Origin: Alistipes sp. CAG:514
Lineage (GTDB): Bacteria; Bacteroidota; Bacteroidia; Bacteroidales; UBA932
Direction of reading: 5' to 3'
DNA length: 6,478 nt
Assembly (NCBI GenBank): GCA_000431015.1
Contig: HF986013.1
Span: forward strand, 1 to 6,478
Shown one piece after another: positions 1 through 6,478 of this stretch. The first letter of the stretch is position 1, and every line of letters begins with the position of its first letter. Both the position numbers and the translations under genes were made by a program. The notes beneath the pieces are model-generated. The model was given only the letters and a program-made list of their open reading frames with translations. It had not been told where the DNA came from and did not search any database.

Positions 1-8
1 AAAACTTA

Positions 9-42
9 TAAAATTAACGAACTATTGTTAATAATCGTCAAA
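9..42 (-). promoter_or_regulatory. Possible weak promoter firing left out of the window
   Basis: Read on the minus strand, a TTTG (42-39) is followed after 22 bases by TAATTTTA (16-9). This is one mismatch from the Bacteroides -7 element TAnnTTTG. The spacer is a little long and the region is so AT-rich that chance matches are expected. If real, it would drive a gene to the left of the window in the same direction as folC. No coding sequence is visible here. Confidence 0.2.
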
Positions 43-69
43 AAAAAACCGATAATGCAAAAATCCTGC

Positions 70-99
70 AAAAAAGTTCTATGCCGATGGCTCCTCGGC
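70..99 (-). terminator. Candidate intrinsic terminator of folC
   Basis: On the minus strand, about 47 bases after the folC stop, GCCGA and TCGGC form a 5-bp stem with a 7-base loop (99-83). A run of six T follows at 75-70, separated from the stem by seven bases. The stem is short and the T run is not directly adjacent, so it is a weak match to a standard terminator. A competing pairing exists just upstream (CGGTCG 99-104 with CGACCG 131-136, plus strand). The rest of 1-145 is AT-rich or GC-rich non-coding sequence with no supported gene. Confidence 0.38.
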
Positions 100-145
100 G
101 GTCGGTGATCCCGTCGAGCCGCAGGCCCGGCGACCGAAAAGGGTC

Positions 146-1519
146 CTACAGCTGCAACGCCTTGAGTATCTGCACAGCCTCGCTGACAAGGTAGGTGCTG
201 CCTCCGACATAGATCAGCGGGAAAGCGAAGCCCGCGCCTTCCGGCTTACGGGAGGTCTCCCTGGCCAGGTTGATGGCCATCGAAAGGGCTCCGCGCACGT
301 CGGGAGCATCGTAGATGCGGTTGGCGGGTCTTCCTTCAGCGACACAGAAGGCACGGTAGCGCGCCGTCAGCTCCTTCTCGGGAAGGGCGCGGCGAGTCTC
401 AGGATTTGTGAATATGCAGGTGGCGTCAGCGGGAATCAGCGGCATGATGCCGTCCAAGTCCTTGTCGGCCATAATCGCATATACCAGAATCAGTGAGGAG
501 CACTCCCCTTCCGCCACCATCGACTCCAGCTGGGCGAAGTTCTCTTTCAGGGCCGCAGGATTGTGACCTATGTCCGCAATGATGAACGGCTGGAGCGAAA
601 GCCTTTCCCAACGGCCGTGGAAGCCCATTCTGGAGGCCGTGCGGACTATGGCGGTGACAACAGCCTGAGAATCCGCCAGACCGGAATATCCAGGCATATT
701 CCTCAATATGTCAATGGCCGCCAGCGCGGTGCGCAGATTCTTCCACTGGTACTTGCCGCGCAGATCCATATTCCTGAGAATCTCATCGCGGCGGCCCCAC
801 AGCGTCGGCTCCACATCCTCGGCGAATGTCAGCGGACAGCCGACCTCGGCGGCCTTCGCCTCAAAGACGGGACGCGTCCGGGGAACATATTCCCCCACCA
901 ATGCAGGCACGCCTTTTTTGAATATTCCCGCCTTCTCTCCGGCGATCGCCTCCAGAGTGTCGCCCAGCAGGGCGCAATGGTCAAGGGCTATGCTCGTGAC
1001 CACCGACAGATCCGGCGTGATGACATTCGTGCTGTCCAGACGGCCTCCAAGCCCTACCTCTATCACGGCGACATCGACCTCCTTGTCCGCGAACCATTTG
1101 AAGGCCATGCCGGTAGTGATCTCGAAAAAGGACAGGCTCAAGGCATCCATGTCCGCCTCGTAGCGGCAAAGGAAGTCGTAGACATACTCCTCCGGGACCA
1201 GTTCGACCGCACCCGGCCCGGCAATCCTCATACGCTCGCGGAAGTCCACCAGGTGCGGCGAGGTGTAGAGGCCGGTCCTCAGACCGCAGGCTGACAGGGC
1301 GGACGCAATCATGTTGGCCACCGAGCCCTTGCCGTTGGTACCCGCCACGTGAATGGTTCTCAACTTCTTATGCGGATCACCGAGGATCTCCTCAAACCGC
1401 AGCATGTTCTCAAGACCAGGCTTGTAGGCGTCTTTGAAAGGAACATTCTGTACAGAAGGGAATCTGGTGAAGATGGACTCTACCTTATCTTGATATTTCT
1501 TTTTGGAAAATGGCTCCAT
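146..1519 (-). CDS. folC: Bifunctional folylpolyglutamate synthase / dihydrofolate synthase (FolC)
   Basis: FolC is a cytoplasmic ATP-dependent ligase of the Mur ligase superfamily. It adds glutamate to dihydropteroate or to reduced folates, making and retaining folate cofactors. Visible motifs (numbered from the start chosen here, 457 aa) are: P-loop AGTNGKGS at 59-66; TGLYTSPHL at 82-90; EVGLGGRLDSTN at 154-165; SIALDH at 176-181; KAGIFK at 196-201; GRWE at 302-305; DIGHNPAA at 316-323 (DGAHNP in many homologues); and a GSTYLVSE C-terminal motif near 440-447. Length and motif order are normal for the family. The frame stays open to an ATG at 1582, which would add 21 residues. I prefer the ATG at 1519 for two reasons. 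The extra residues (MSVNLSKFEF onwards) do not resemble FolC N-termini, and they are encoded by the divergent promoter region, where a perfect TAnnTTTG box lies downstream of the 1582 start. The gene is divergent from the PurL-like gene. The family call is secure; the exact start is inferred. Confidence 0.93.
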   Translation of the reverse strand: MEPFSKKKYQDKVESIFTRFPSVQNVPFKDAYKPGLENMLRFEEILGDPHKKLRTIHVAGTNGKGSVANMIASALSACGLRTGLYTSPHLVDFRERMRIAGPGAVELVPEEYVYDFLCRYEADMDALSLSFFEITTGMAFKWFADKEVDVAVIEVGLGGRLDSTNVITPDLSVVTSIALDHCALLGDTLEAIAGEKAGIFKKGVPALVGEYVPRTRPVFEAKAAEVGCPLTFAEDVEPTLWGRRDEILRNMDLRGKYQWKNLRTALAAIDILRNMPGYSGLADSQAVVTAIVRTASRMGFHGRWERLSLQPFIIADIGHNPAALKENFAQLESMVAEGECSSLILVYAIMADKDLDGIMPLIPADATCIFTNPETRRALPEKELTARYRAFCVAEGRPANRIYDAPDVRGALSMAINLARETSRKPEGAGFAFPLIYVGGSTYLVSEAVQILKALQL

Positions 1520-1544
1520 TATCTCGTCTGATGTACTGTGTTGT

Positions 1545-1575
1545 TTTGAACTGAACTCAAATTTACTTAAATTTA
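1545..1575 (+). promoter_or_regulatory. Candidate promoter of the PurL-like gene and phoH
   Basis: TTTG at 1545-1548 is followed after 19 bases by TAAATTTA at 1568-1575. This is one mismatch from the Bacteroides pair TTTG / TAnnTTTG, with the expected spacing. Transcription would begin near 1580, about 14 bases before the ATG at 1594. The box overlaps the second copy of an AAATTTAC direct repeat (1559-1566 and 1569-1576, 10-base period). It lies two bases from the folC -7 box on the other strand. Confidence 0.5.
1558..1565 (-). promoter_or_regulatory. Candidate -7 element of the folC promoter
   Basis: On the minus strand, TAAATTTG (1565-1558) matches the Bacteroides -7 consensus TAnnTTTG exactly. 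Transcription would begin near 1553, giving a leader of roughly 30 bases before the ATG at 1519. No clear TTTG lies at the expected -33 position (about 1585-1589), so the promoter is incomplete by consensus. It would place the ATG at 1582 outside the transcript, supporting the shorter FolC. Confidence 0.42.
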
Positions 1576-1593
1576 CGGACATATTATAGCGGA

Positions 1594-2760
1594 ATGAAAG
1601 AAAAAATCTCAGCGCTTCACTCGAAGTACATCATCGACGGCGTTTCCAGACGGCTCACCCCGGCTGAGATGCTTGACGACTGCCTTGCGCGCAGGGAGGG
1701 AAACCAGACTTGCGAGGAAAGCGGATTCGAGCCTGTCGTCGACGAGAGCACAGACCCGACTCCATCCCTGAAAGTGTTCGGAACAAAGGACATACAGGAA
1801 TACCTGTCCAAAGTGGTGTCACTCATCGGCGAGCCGAGACCGTTTCCCGCGGCCTACCCGGAGCCTTACACCAAAGGCCAGATCGCCAAGGCTTTGCTTG
1901 ACGCCATCTGGCTGAAAGGACACTTCAAGCTGAACGACCTCACGATCGCGGCCAAATGGAGATGGAACCGCAGACCGCTCGGGAACATGGCCGCATTCTA
2001 CGCCTCCGCCGAGGCGACGGCAGACTACGTCGATGGTCTGGGAATATGCCTGAGCGGCTATTCCTTCACCGAAAGCCCGCGCCTCTGCCAGGCCTCGTTC
2101 AAGGTCGGCGCCGCCGAGAAAGACGAGGATCCGGAGGATGACGACGAGAACATATTCATTCCCGGAGACGCGCCGTTCGGCAGCGAGCATCCCGTGATCG
2201 GAAGACGCCGGGCAGTGCCGGACAAGCTGCAGGACGAGAGCGGCAGCTGGATAATCTACGTGCCTTTCGACACCTGCGGGTTCCGGCTCGGCAATTCGCT
2301 TCTATGCGACGCTCTCGGTCAGAACGGAGACAAGTACCCCGAAGTCGGAGACGCCGACTATTTCATTGACTGCCATGAGGTTGTCCGCGAGTTCGTGGAG
2401 GATCGCGTCCTGCTCTCCGCCGCCACAGTCTGCGACGGAGGCCTGCTTACGGCATTGAAATTGATGTGTTCCGGGAACATTGGAGCCGACATCGACATCA
2501 GCGGCATCATGAACGCCTACGGCGAGACCAAAAGCGTCCGGGTCCTGTTCTCGGAAGTTCCGGGAGCGATCATCCAGATAAAGGATTCCGACTATGACTA
2601 CATCGACGCCGAGTTTCTGCTCCAGGACATAGCTTACTACCCTATCGGCCACACCGTGACCGGTTCGGGCGAGGTCAACGTGAAAGCCGGCGGGAGCAAC
2701 GGGATCTCCTCCATACTCCAGTCGCTTCTCAACAGCCAGGCCTCCGAAGGAGAAGACTGA
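1594..2760 (+). CDS. Orphan PurL-like protein (single FGAM synthase-type PurM-like unit), function unknown
   Basis: This 388-aa protein carries no obvious signal peptide or membrane segment. From about residue 95 to the C-terminus its order of motifs follows the second PurM-like half of PurL (FGAM synthase). It has a helix plus the strand AAKWRWNRRP (119-128, like the SANW region), then NMAAFYASAEATADYVDGLG (131-150), then LSGYSFTES (153-161) where PurL has a GKDS-type motif. The AIRS C-terminal-like domain follows, with GNSLLCDALGQ (233-243), VLLSAATVCDGGL (272-284, like SAHDCSDGGL), LFSEVPG (318-324) and a final YPIG (349-352). An acidic linker (176-187, EKDEDPEDDDEN) joins the halves. There is no glutaminase domain, no first PurM-like half, and no clear DGVGTK-type nucleotide motif, so FGAM synthase activity is unlikely. 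Residues 1-90 are unrecognised. The start has no Shine-Dalgarno sequence but sits just after a promoter candidate. phoH follows after 16 bases, probably as one operon. The homology is inferred by eye. Confidence 0.7.
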   Translation: MKEKISALHSKYIIDGVSRRLTPAEMLDDCLARREGNQTCEESGFEPVVDESTDPTPSLKVFGTKDIQEYLSKVVSLIGEPRPFPAAYPEPYTKGQIAKALLDAIWLKGHFKLNDLTIAAKWRWNRRPLGNMAAFYASAEATADYVDGLGICLSGYSFTESPRLCQASFKVGAAEKDEDPEDDDENIFIPGDAPFGSEHPVIGRRRAVPDKLQDESGSWIIYVPFDTCGFRLGNSLLCDALGQNGDKYPEVGDADYFIDCHEVVREFVEDRVLLSAATVCDGGLLTALKLMCSGNIGADIDISGIMNAYGETKSVRVLFSEVPGAIIQIKDSDYDYIDAEFLLQDIAYYPIGHTVTGSGEVNVKAGGSNGISSILQSLLNSQASEGED

Positions 2761-2776
2761 TAACACTATTATTTAT

Positions 2777-4150
2777 ATGGCAAGATATTCCGAAGCCTCT
2801 GCAAGGGGCGAGGGCGGCAGGAAGCCCAAAATCTTCGTACTTGACACGAACATCATCCTGCATGACCACAAGGCCATCCGCAAGTTTCAGGACAACGACC
2901 TGGTGATACCGATCGCCGTCATCGAGGAACTCGACAAGTTCAAGAAAGGCAACGACAACCTGGCTTTCAACGCCAGGGGATTCATGAGGGACATCGACAG
3001 GATCACGGACGGGAAATCGTTCGGCAAGTACGGCGTTCCCATCGGCAAGGGGCTGGGCAACATAAGGATAGACCCGGGGCATCCTTTCCCTGAAAGCATG
3101 AAGGGGATGTTCTACGACGACATTCCCGACCACAGGATCCTGGCCACGGCGATCTGGACCAGGGACAACAATCCGGACAGGTTCGTCGCCCTCGTCACAA
3201 AGGACATCAACCTCAGGATGAAGGCGAAGGCCGCCGGGATGGAGGTGCAGGACTACCTGACCGACAGGATCGACGAGGAAAAGATCGAGAACTCCAACAA
3301 GGAGGTCCAGTTCCTTGGAGGACTCTCTCCGGAGGCTCTGCAGAGCCTTGCCTACAGCCAGGAGACCGCCGTGGACTGGAAGGCCGTCTGCAAAGCCAGG
3401 CCCAAGGCCAACCAGCTTTACAAGATCAAGGGGCAGGACAGCACGATCTGCGCGAGGTTCGATGAGAACAGGGACAAGATCGTGTTGGTCAAGAACAAGG
3501 AAGCCTACGGAATACGTCCGCGCAACGACGAGCAGAAATTCGCTTTGGACGCCTGCCTGAACCCGGCCATCCAGCTCGTCTCGATGACAGGCGGAGCGGG
3601 AACCGGAAAGACCCTGCTGGCGCTGGCCGCAGCCATCGAGCAAGCCAAGGACTTCGACCAGATCATCCTTACAAGACCGACGATAGTGCTTGGCAATCAG
3701 GACATCGGCTTCATCCCGGGAGACCAGAAGGCCAAGATGAGTCCTTTCATACAGCCTTTGATGGACAACCTGAACGTCATCAAGGCACAGTTCCGTCCTT
3801 CCAGCAAGGAAGCCTTGAGGATAGAGGCCATGCTGAAGGAGGAGAAACTGCTGATCTCCCCTCTGGCCTACATCAGGGGCAGAAGTCTCGGGCGTGTGTT
3901 CCTCATCTGCGACGAGGCGCAGAATCTCACCCCAAACGAGGTGAAGACCATCATCACCAGGGCGGGTGAAGGCACAAAGATGGTGTTCACCGGGGACATA
4001 TTCCAGATTGACCAGCCTTATCTGGACCAGTGGTCCAACGGACTGTCGCACCTGAACGAGAAGATGGACGGGCAGAGACTCTTCGAGCACATATTCCTGA
4101 AAATCGGCGAGAGAAGCGAGCTTTCCGACATCGCGTCGCGGCTCCTGTAA
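2777..4150 (+). CDS. PhoH family ATPase with N-terminal PIN nuclease domain (PhoH2/YlaK type)
   Basis: This 457-aa cytoplasmic protein joins a PIN ribonuclease-type domain (about 18-160) to a PhoH P-loop ATPase (about 245-457), the layout of mycobacterial PhoH2 and Bacillus YlaK. PhoH2 has been described as an RNA helicase with ribonuclease activity. All four PIN acidic positions appear present: D23 in LDTN, E50 in AVIEELDKF, D118 in PDHRILATA and D143 in TKDINLR, so the nuclease is probably intact. The ATPase shows PRNDEQKFALDA (248-259), Walker A GGAGTGKT (272-279), Walker B VFLICDEAQN (374-383, D379 and E380), FTGDIFQID (404-412) and the conserved tail GERSELSDIASRLL (444-457). Length is normal and the protein is complete. 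The AT-rich 16-base gap upstream contains no promoter I can support, so it is likely translated from the PurL-like gene's transcript. Arginine is mostly AGG (17 of 28 by hand count), unlike ppdK. The substrate and cellular role are not readable from the sequence. Confidence 0.92.
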   Translation: MARYSEASARGEGGRKPKIFVLDTNIILHDHKAIRKFQDNDLVIPIAVIEELDKFKKGNDNLAFNARGFMRDIDRITDGKSFGKYGVPIGKGLGNIRIDPGHPFPESMKGMFYDDIPDHRILATAIWTRDNNPDRFVALVTKDINLRMKAKAAGMEVQDYLTDRIDEEKIENSNKEVQFLGGLSPEALQSLAYSQETAVDWKAVCKARPKANQLYKIKGQDSTICARFDENRDKIVLVKNKEAYGIRPRNDEQKFALDACLNPAIQLVSMTGGAGTGKTLLALAAAIEQAKDFDQIILTRPTIVLGNQDIGFIPGDQKAKMSPFIQPLMDNLNVIKAQFRPSSKEALRIEAMLKEEKLLISPLAYIRGRSLGRVFLICDEAQNLTPNEVKTIITRAGEGTKMVFTGDIFQIDQPYLDQWSNGLSHLNEKMDGQRLFEHIFLKIGERSELSDIASRLL

Positions 4151-4173
4151 AAGCGTTATGAATGAATATGCCT

Positions 4174-4204
4174 ACCCGGGTGACAGCCAAAAGCCCGGGC
4201 GGGT
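4174..4204 (+). terminator. GC-rich hairpin just after phoH
   Basis: Beginning 24 bases after the phoH stop, CCCGGG (4175-4180) and CCCGGG (4194-4199) can pair across a 13-base loop. An alternative pairing joins ACCCG (4174-4178) with CGGGT (4200-4204). The sequence after it is AT-rich but has no clean T run, so it may be a processing or 3'-end stabilising structure rather than a stand-alone terminator. A second hairpin with a T run follows. Confidence 0.4.
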
Positions 4205-4215
4205 CATATATTAAT

Positions 4216-4246
4216 TCTTCTTCAATTGGTAGAAAAGAAGATTTTT
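4216..4246 (+). terminator. Candidate intrinsic terminator of the PurL-like–phoH unit
   Basis: TCTTCTT (4216-4222) pairs perfectly with AAGAAGA (4235-4241) across a 12-base loop, and five T follow immediately (4242-4246). The stem is AT-rich and therefore weak, but the T run is ideally placed. It overlaps the upstream part of the ppdK promoter candidate. Confidence 0.4.
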
Positions 4247-4256
4247 AGTATTTTTG
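4225..4256 (+). promoter_or_regulatory. Bacteroides-type promoter of ppdK
   Basis: TATTTTTG at 4249-4256 is an exact TAnnTTTG -7 element. Twenty bases upstream is ATTG (4225-4228), a three-of-four match to the -33 TTTG. Transcription would start near 4261-4263, giving a leader of about 40 AT-rich bases before the ATG at 4303. No Shine-Dalgarno sequence precedes that ATG, which is usual in this phylum. Confidence 0.58.
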
Positions 4257-4302
4257 TAGTCTATATTTATCGGGAAGTCTATAAAACAAATTCTTAAATA
4301 AT

Positions 4303-6478
4303 ATGTTCGACAAAAAGAAAAGGGTCTATCGTTTCGGTGGCAAGACCGCCGAGGGCGACGGACAGATGCGTGAGCTCCTGGGAGGGAAGGGAGCCAACCT
4401 GGCCGAGATGAGCAAGCTCGGCATGCCGGTACCTGCCGGATTCACTATCACTACCGAATGCTGCGCCGAGTACTATTCCCTCGGCGGAGGTTATACGGAT
4501 GACCTTAAGAAAGAGGTCGCCGAGGCTTTGAAAGCCACAGAGACAATCATGGGCAAGAAATTCGGCGATCCGTCCGATCCGCTTCTCGTAAGCTGCCGTT
4601 CCGGCGCCAGAAGTTCCATGCCTGGAATGATGGACACCATCCTCAACATCGGTCTCTGCTCGGCCACCCTTCCTGGAATGATCCAGAAGACAGGCAACCC
4701 GAGATTCGTCTACGATGCCTACAGGCGTCTCATCATGATGTACTCTGATGTGGTCATGGAGAAGGCCGAGGGTATCGAGCCTGCCGACGGCCAGGGAATC
4801 CGCCAGCAGCTCGACAGGATGATGATGGAGCTGAAGGAGGAGAAGGGCTACAAGTCCGACACCGACATCACCGCGGACGAGCTTAAGGAACTCTGCGAGA
4901 AATTCAAGGCAAAGGTCAAGGATGTTCTCGGAGTAGAGTTCCCTGACACCGCCGAGGCCCAGCTTTGGGGATCGATCGGTGGCGTGTTCAAGTCCTGGAA
5001 CGGCAAAAGGGCCATCGCCTACAGAAGGATCGAGAAGATTCCTGATGACTGGGGAACAGCCGTCAACGTTCAGTCCATGGTGTTCGGCAACATGGGCAAC
5101 ACATCCGCTACCGGAGTGGCCTTCTCACGTAACCCGGCCAACGGTGACAACAAGTTCTACGGAGAGTGGCTCATCAACGCCCAGGGCGAGGATGTCGTTG
5201 CGGGAATCCGTACCCCTAACCCTCTGAACGAGGCCACCAAGACCGAGAAGAACAAGGATCTCCAGTCCCTTGAGACCGCCATGCCTGAGGTCTACAAGGA
5301 GCTTGACGACATACGTCTCAGACTTGAGCAGCATTTCCATGACATGCAGGACATCGAGTTCACCATCCAGGAGGGTCACCTCTGGATGCTCCAGTGCCGT
5401 ATCGGCAAGAGGACCGGTCTGGCAGCCCTGCAGATGGCCATGGACATGGTTGACGAGAAGATGATCGACGAGAAGACCGCTGTGATGAGGGTTTCCCCTT
5501 CGCAGCTTGAAGAGCTTCTCCACCCTATCCTCGACCCTGCTTCAGAGAAGAAGTCAAAGGTTCTCGCCATCGGACTCCCTGCTTCTCCGGGCGGAGCCGT
5601 AGGCCAGATCGTGTTCACTTCCGAGGCCGCCATGGAGGCCAGTGCCAAAGGCAAGAAGACGATCCTCATCCGTGAGGAGACCTCACCTGAGGACATCGAG
5701 GGCATGCGCGCCGCCGCCGGCATCCTTACCACCCGTGGAGGTATGACCTCACACGCCGCCCTTGTGGCACGCGGATGGGGCAAGTGCTGCATCGTGGGCT
5801 GCGAGGCCATGAAGATCAACTTCGACGCGAAGACCGTCTCATTCGGCAAAGTCACCTTCAAGGAGGGAGACTGGATGAGCCTCAACGGCACGAAGGGTCT
5901 TGTCTACGGAGATAAGATCGACACGATGGACGCTTCCGAGAACCCTATGTTCATAAAGTTCATGTCCATCGTTGACAAGTTCCGCAAGATCGGTGTCAGG
6001 ACTAATGCCGACACCCCTGAGGACGCTCAGAAGGCTCTCAGCTTCGGAGCCGAGGGCATCGGCCTGTTCCGTATCGAGCACATGTTCTACGGTGCGAACT
6101 CCGAGCAGCCTCTCGCAAAACTGCGCAAGATGATCCTCTGCAACACCGATGAGGAAAGAAAGGCCGCTCTCGCCGAGCTTGAGCCATACATCAAGGCTTC
6201 CGCCAAGAGCACCATGAAGATTATGGACGGCAAGCCTGTTGTCTTCCGTCTGCTTGACCCGCCTCTCCACGAGTTCGTTCCTAAGACAGAGGAGAAGGAG
6301 AAGGAACTTGCCAAGGAGCTTGGTGTCACCGTCGAGGACATCGAGAAGCGTGGCGAGGCCCTTCACGAGGTCAACCCTATGATGGGTCACCGTGGAGTGC
6401 GTCTGCACATGTCCTACCCTCTCATCGCCGAGACTCAGTACAGAGCCATATTCACCGCCACCGCCGAGCTTCAGCAGG
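4303..6478 (+). CDS. ppdK: Pyruvate phosphate dikinase, 3' end cut by the window
   Basis: PPDK reversibly converts ATP, phosphate and pyruvate into AMP, pyrophosphate and phosphoenolpyruvate in the cytoplasm. The frame is open from ATG 4303 to the window edge, giving 725 complete codons where homologues have roughly 870-910 residues. The N-terminal nucleotide-binding domain shows GGKGANLAEM (27-36), SCRSGARSSMPGMMDT (97-112), GNTSATGVAFSRNP (265-278), QGEDVVAGIRTP (294-305), E352 and Q364. The swivelling phosphohistidine domain (about 420-510) has ASPGGA (427-432) and TRGGMTSHAALVARG, with catalytic His484 and the neighbouring Thr482. The start of the C-terminal barrel has GLFRIEHMF (R590), FRLLDPPLHEF (R649) and GHRGVRL (696-701). 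Offsets of 29 residues from Clostridium symbiosum numbering (His455, Arg561) agree across the protein. The missing 3' part should hold the rest of the pyruvate/PEP site, including the catalytic Cys near the C-terminus. It has its own promoter. Arginine is mainly CGT, suggesting high expression. Confidence 0.96.
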   Translation, partial: MFDKKKRVYRFGGKTAEGDGQMRELLGGKGANLAEMSKLGMPVPAGFTITTECCAEYYSLGGGYTDDLKKEVAEALKATETIMGKKFGDPSDPLLVSCRSGARSSMPGMMDTILNIGLCSATLPGMIQKTGNPRFVYDAYRRLIMMYSDVVMEKAEGIEPADGQGIRQQLDRMMMELKEEKGYKSDTDITADELKELCEKFKAKVKDVLGVEFPDTAEAQLWGSIGGVFKSWNGKRAIAYRRIEKIPDDWGTAVNVQSMVFGNMGNTSATGVAFSRNPANGDNKFYGEWLINAQGEDVVAGIRTPNPLNEATKTEKNKDLQSLETAMPEVYKELDDIRLRLEQHFHDMQDIEFTIQEGHLWMLQCRIGKRTGLAALQMAMDMVDEKMIDEKTAVMRVSPSQLEELLHPILDPASEKKSKVLAIGLPASPGGAVGQIVFTSEAAMEASAKGKKTILIREETSPEDIEGMRAAAGILTTRGGMTSHAALVARGWGKCCIVGCEAMKINFDAKTVSFGKVTFKEGDWMSLNGTKGLVYGDKIDTMDASENPMFIKFMSIVDKFRKIGVRTNADTPEDAQKALSFGAEGIGLFRIEHMFYGANSEQPLAKLRKMILCNTDEERKAALAELEPYIKASAKSTMKIMDGKPVVFRLLDPPLHEFVPKTEEKEKELAKELGVTVEDIEKRGEALHEVNPMMGHRGVRLHMSYPLIAETQYRAIFTATAELQQ

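Noticed and set aside
563..1294. Plus-strand open frame of about 243 codons opposite folC
   Set aside because: FolC motifs on the minus strand cover the same stretch without interruption. The plus-strand translation matches no family I recognise.
1594..2760. Annotation as a functional purL or purM gene
   Set aside because: The length and missing domains exclude full PurL, and the nucleotide and metal motifs expected of PurM (DGVGTK-type) are not visible.
2302..2766. Minus-strand open frame opposite the 3' part of the PurL-like gene
   Set aside because: The plus-strand frame carries the AIRS-like motifs here, and the antisense product has no recognisable domain.
2729..4090. Long open frame (about 453 codons) on the minus strand opposite phoH
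   Set aside because: phoH on the plus strand has every family motif in place. The antisense translation is low in recognisable motifs and rich in V, L, R, H and D, as expected of a mirror of a biased coding frame. It reflects scarce TTA, CTA and TCA codons in phoH.
1594..4150. A toxin-antitoxin module made of the PurL-like gene and PIN-PhoH
   Set aside because: PIN domains occur in VapC toxins, but here the PIN is fused to a full PhoH ATPase of normal housekeeping length. The upstream protein is a 388-aa PurL relative, not a small antitoxin.
4261..4302. Riboswitch or structured leader before ppdK
   Set aside because: The predicted leader is only about 40 AT-rich bases, with no stable pairing or known aptamer pattern.
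5125..6408. Several minus-strand open frames opposite ppdK
   Set aside because: They lie wholly inside an intact ppdK frame with conserved catalytic motifs, and have no promoter or family motifs of their own.

Overview
The window looks like chromosomal housekeeping DNA from a member of the Bacteroidota, most likely order Bacteroidales. Four things suggest this: the family signatures of the encoded FolC, PIN-PhoH and pyruvate phosphate dikinase; moderately GC-rich genes separated by very AT-rich gaps; start codons without Shine-Dalgarno sequences; and promoter candidates of the Bacteroides type (TTTG, about 20 bases, TAnnTTTG). The genus cannot be fixed from sequence alone.

Layout: positions 1-145 are non-coding. 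They hold a candidate folC terminator and a weak candidate promoter firing left out of the window. folC (folylpolyglutamate/dihydrofolate synthase) lies on the minus strand at about 146-1519. A compact divergent promoter region (about 1520-1593) separates it from a rightward gene pair. The first gene of the pair (1594-2760) encodes an orphan protein resembling only the second half of PurL (FGAM synthase). Sixteen bases later comes a PIN-PhoH ATPase gene (2777-4150). A 152-base gap carries two hairpins and a good Bacteroides-type promoter. It is followed by ppdK (from 4303), which runs off the right edge with 725 codons visible.

How they relate: folC serves one-carbon metabolism and ppdK serves interconversion of pyruvate and phosphoenolpyruvate. 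The PurL-like gene and phoH are probably co-transcribed, but no shared function can be read from the sequence. The most interesting item is the PurL-like protein, a stand-alone, apparently non-catalytic relative of a purine-biosynthesis enzyme coupled to an RNA-processing-type ATPase/nuclease. I see no CRISPR array, insertion sequence, tRNA, rRNA, phage gene or defence cassette.
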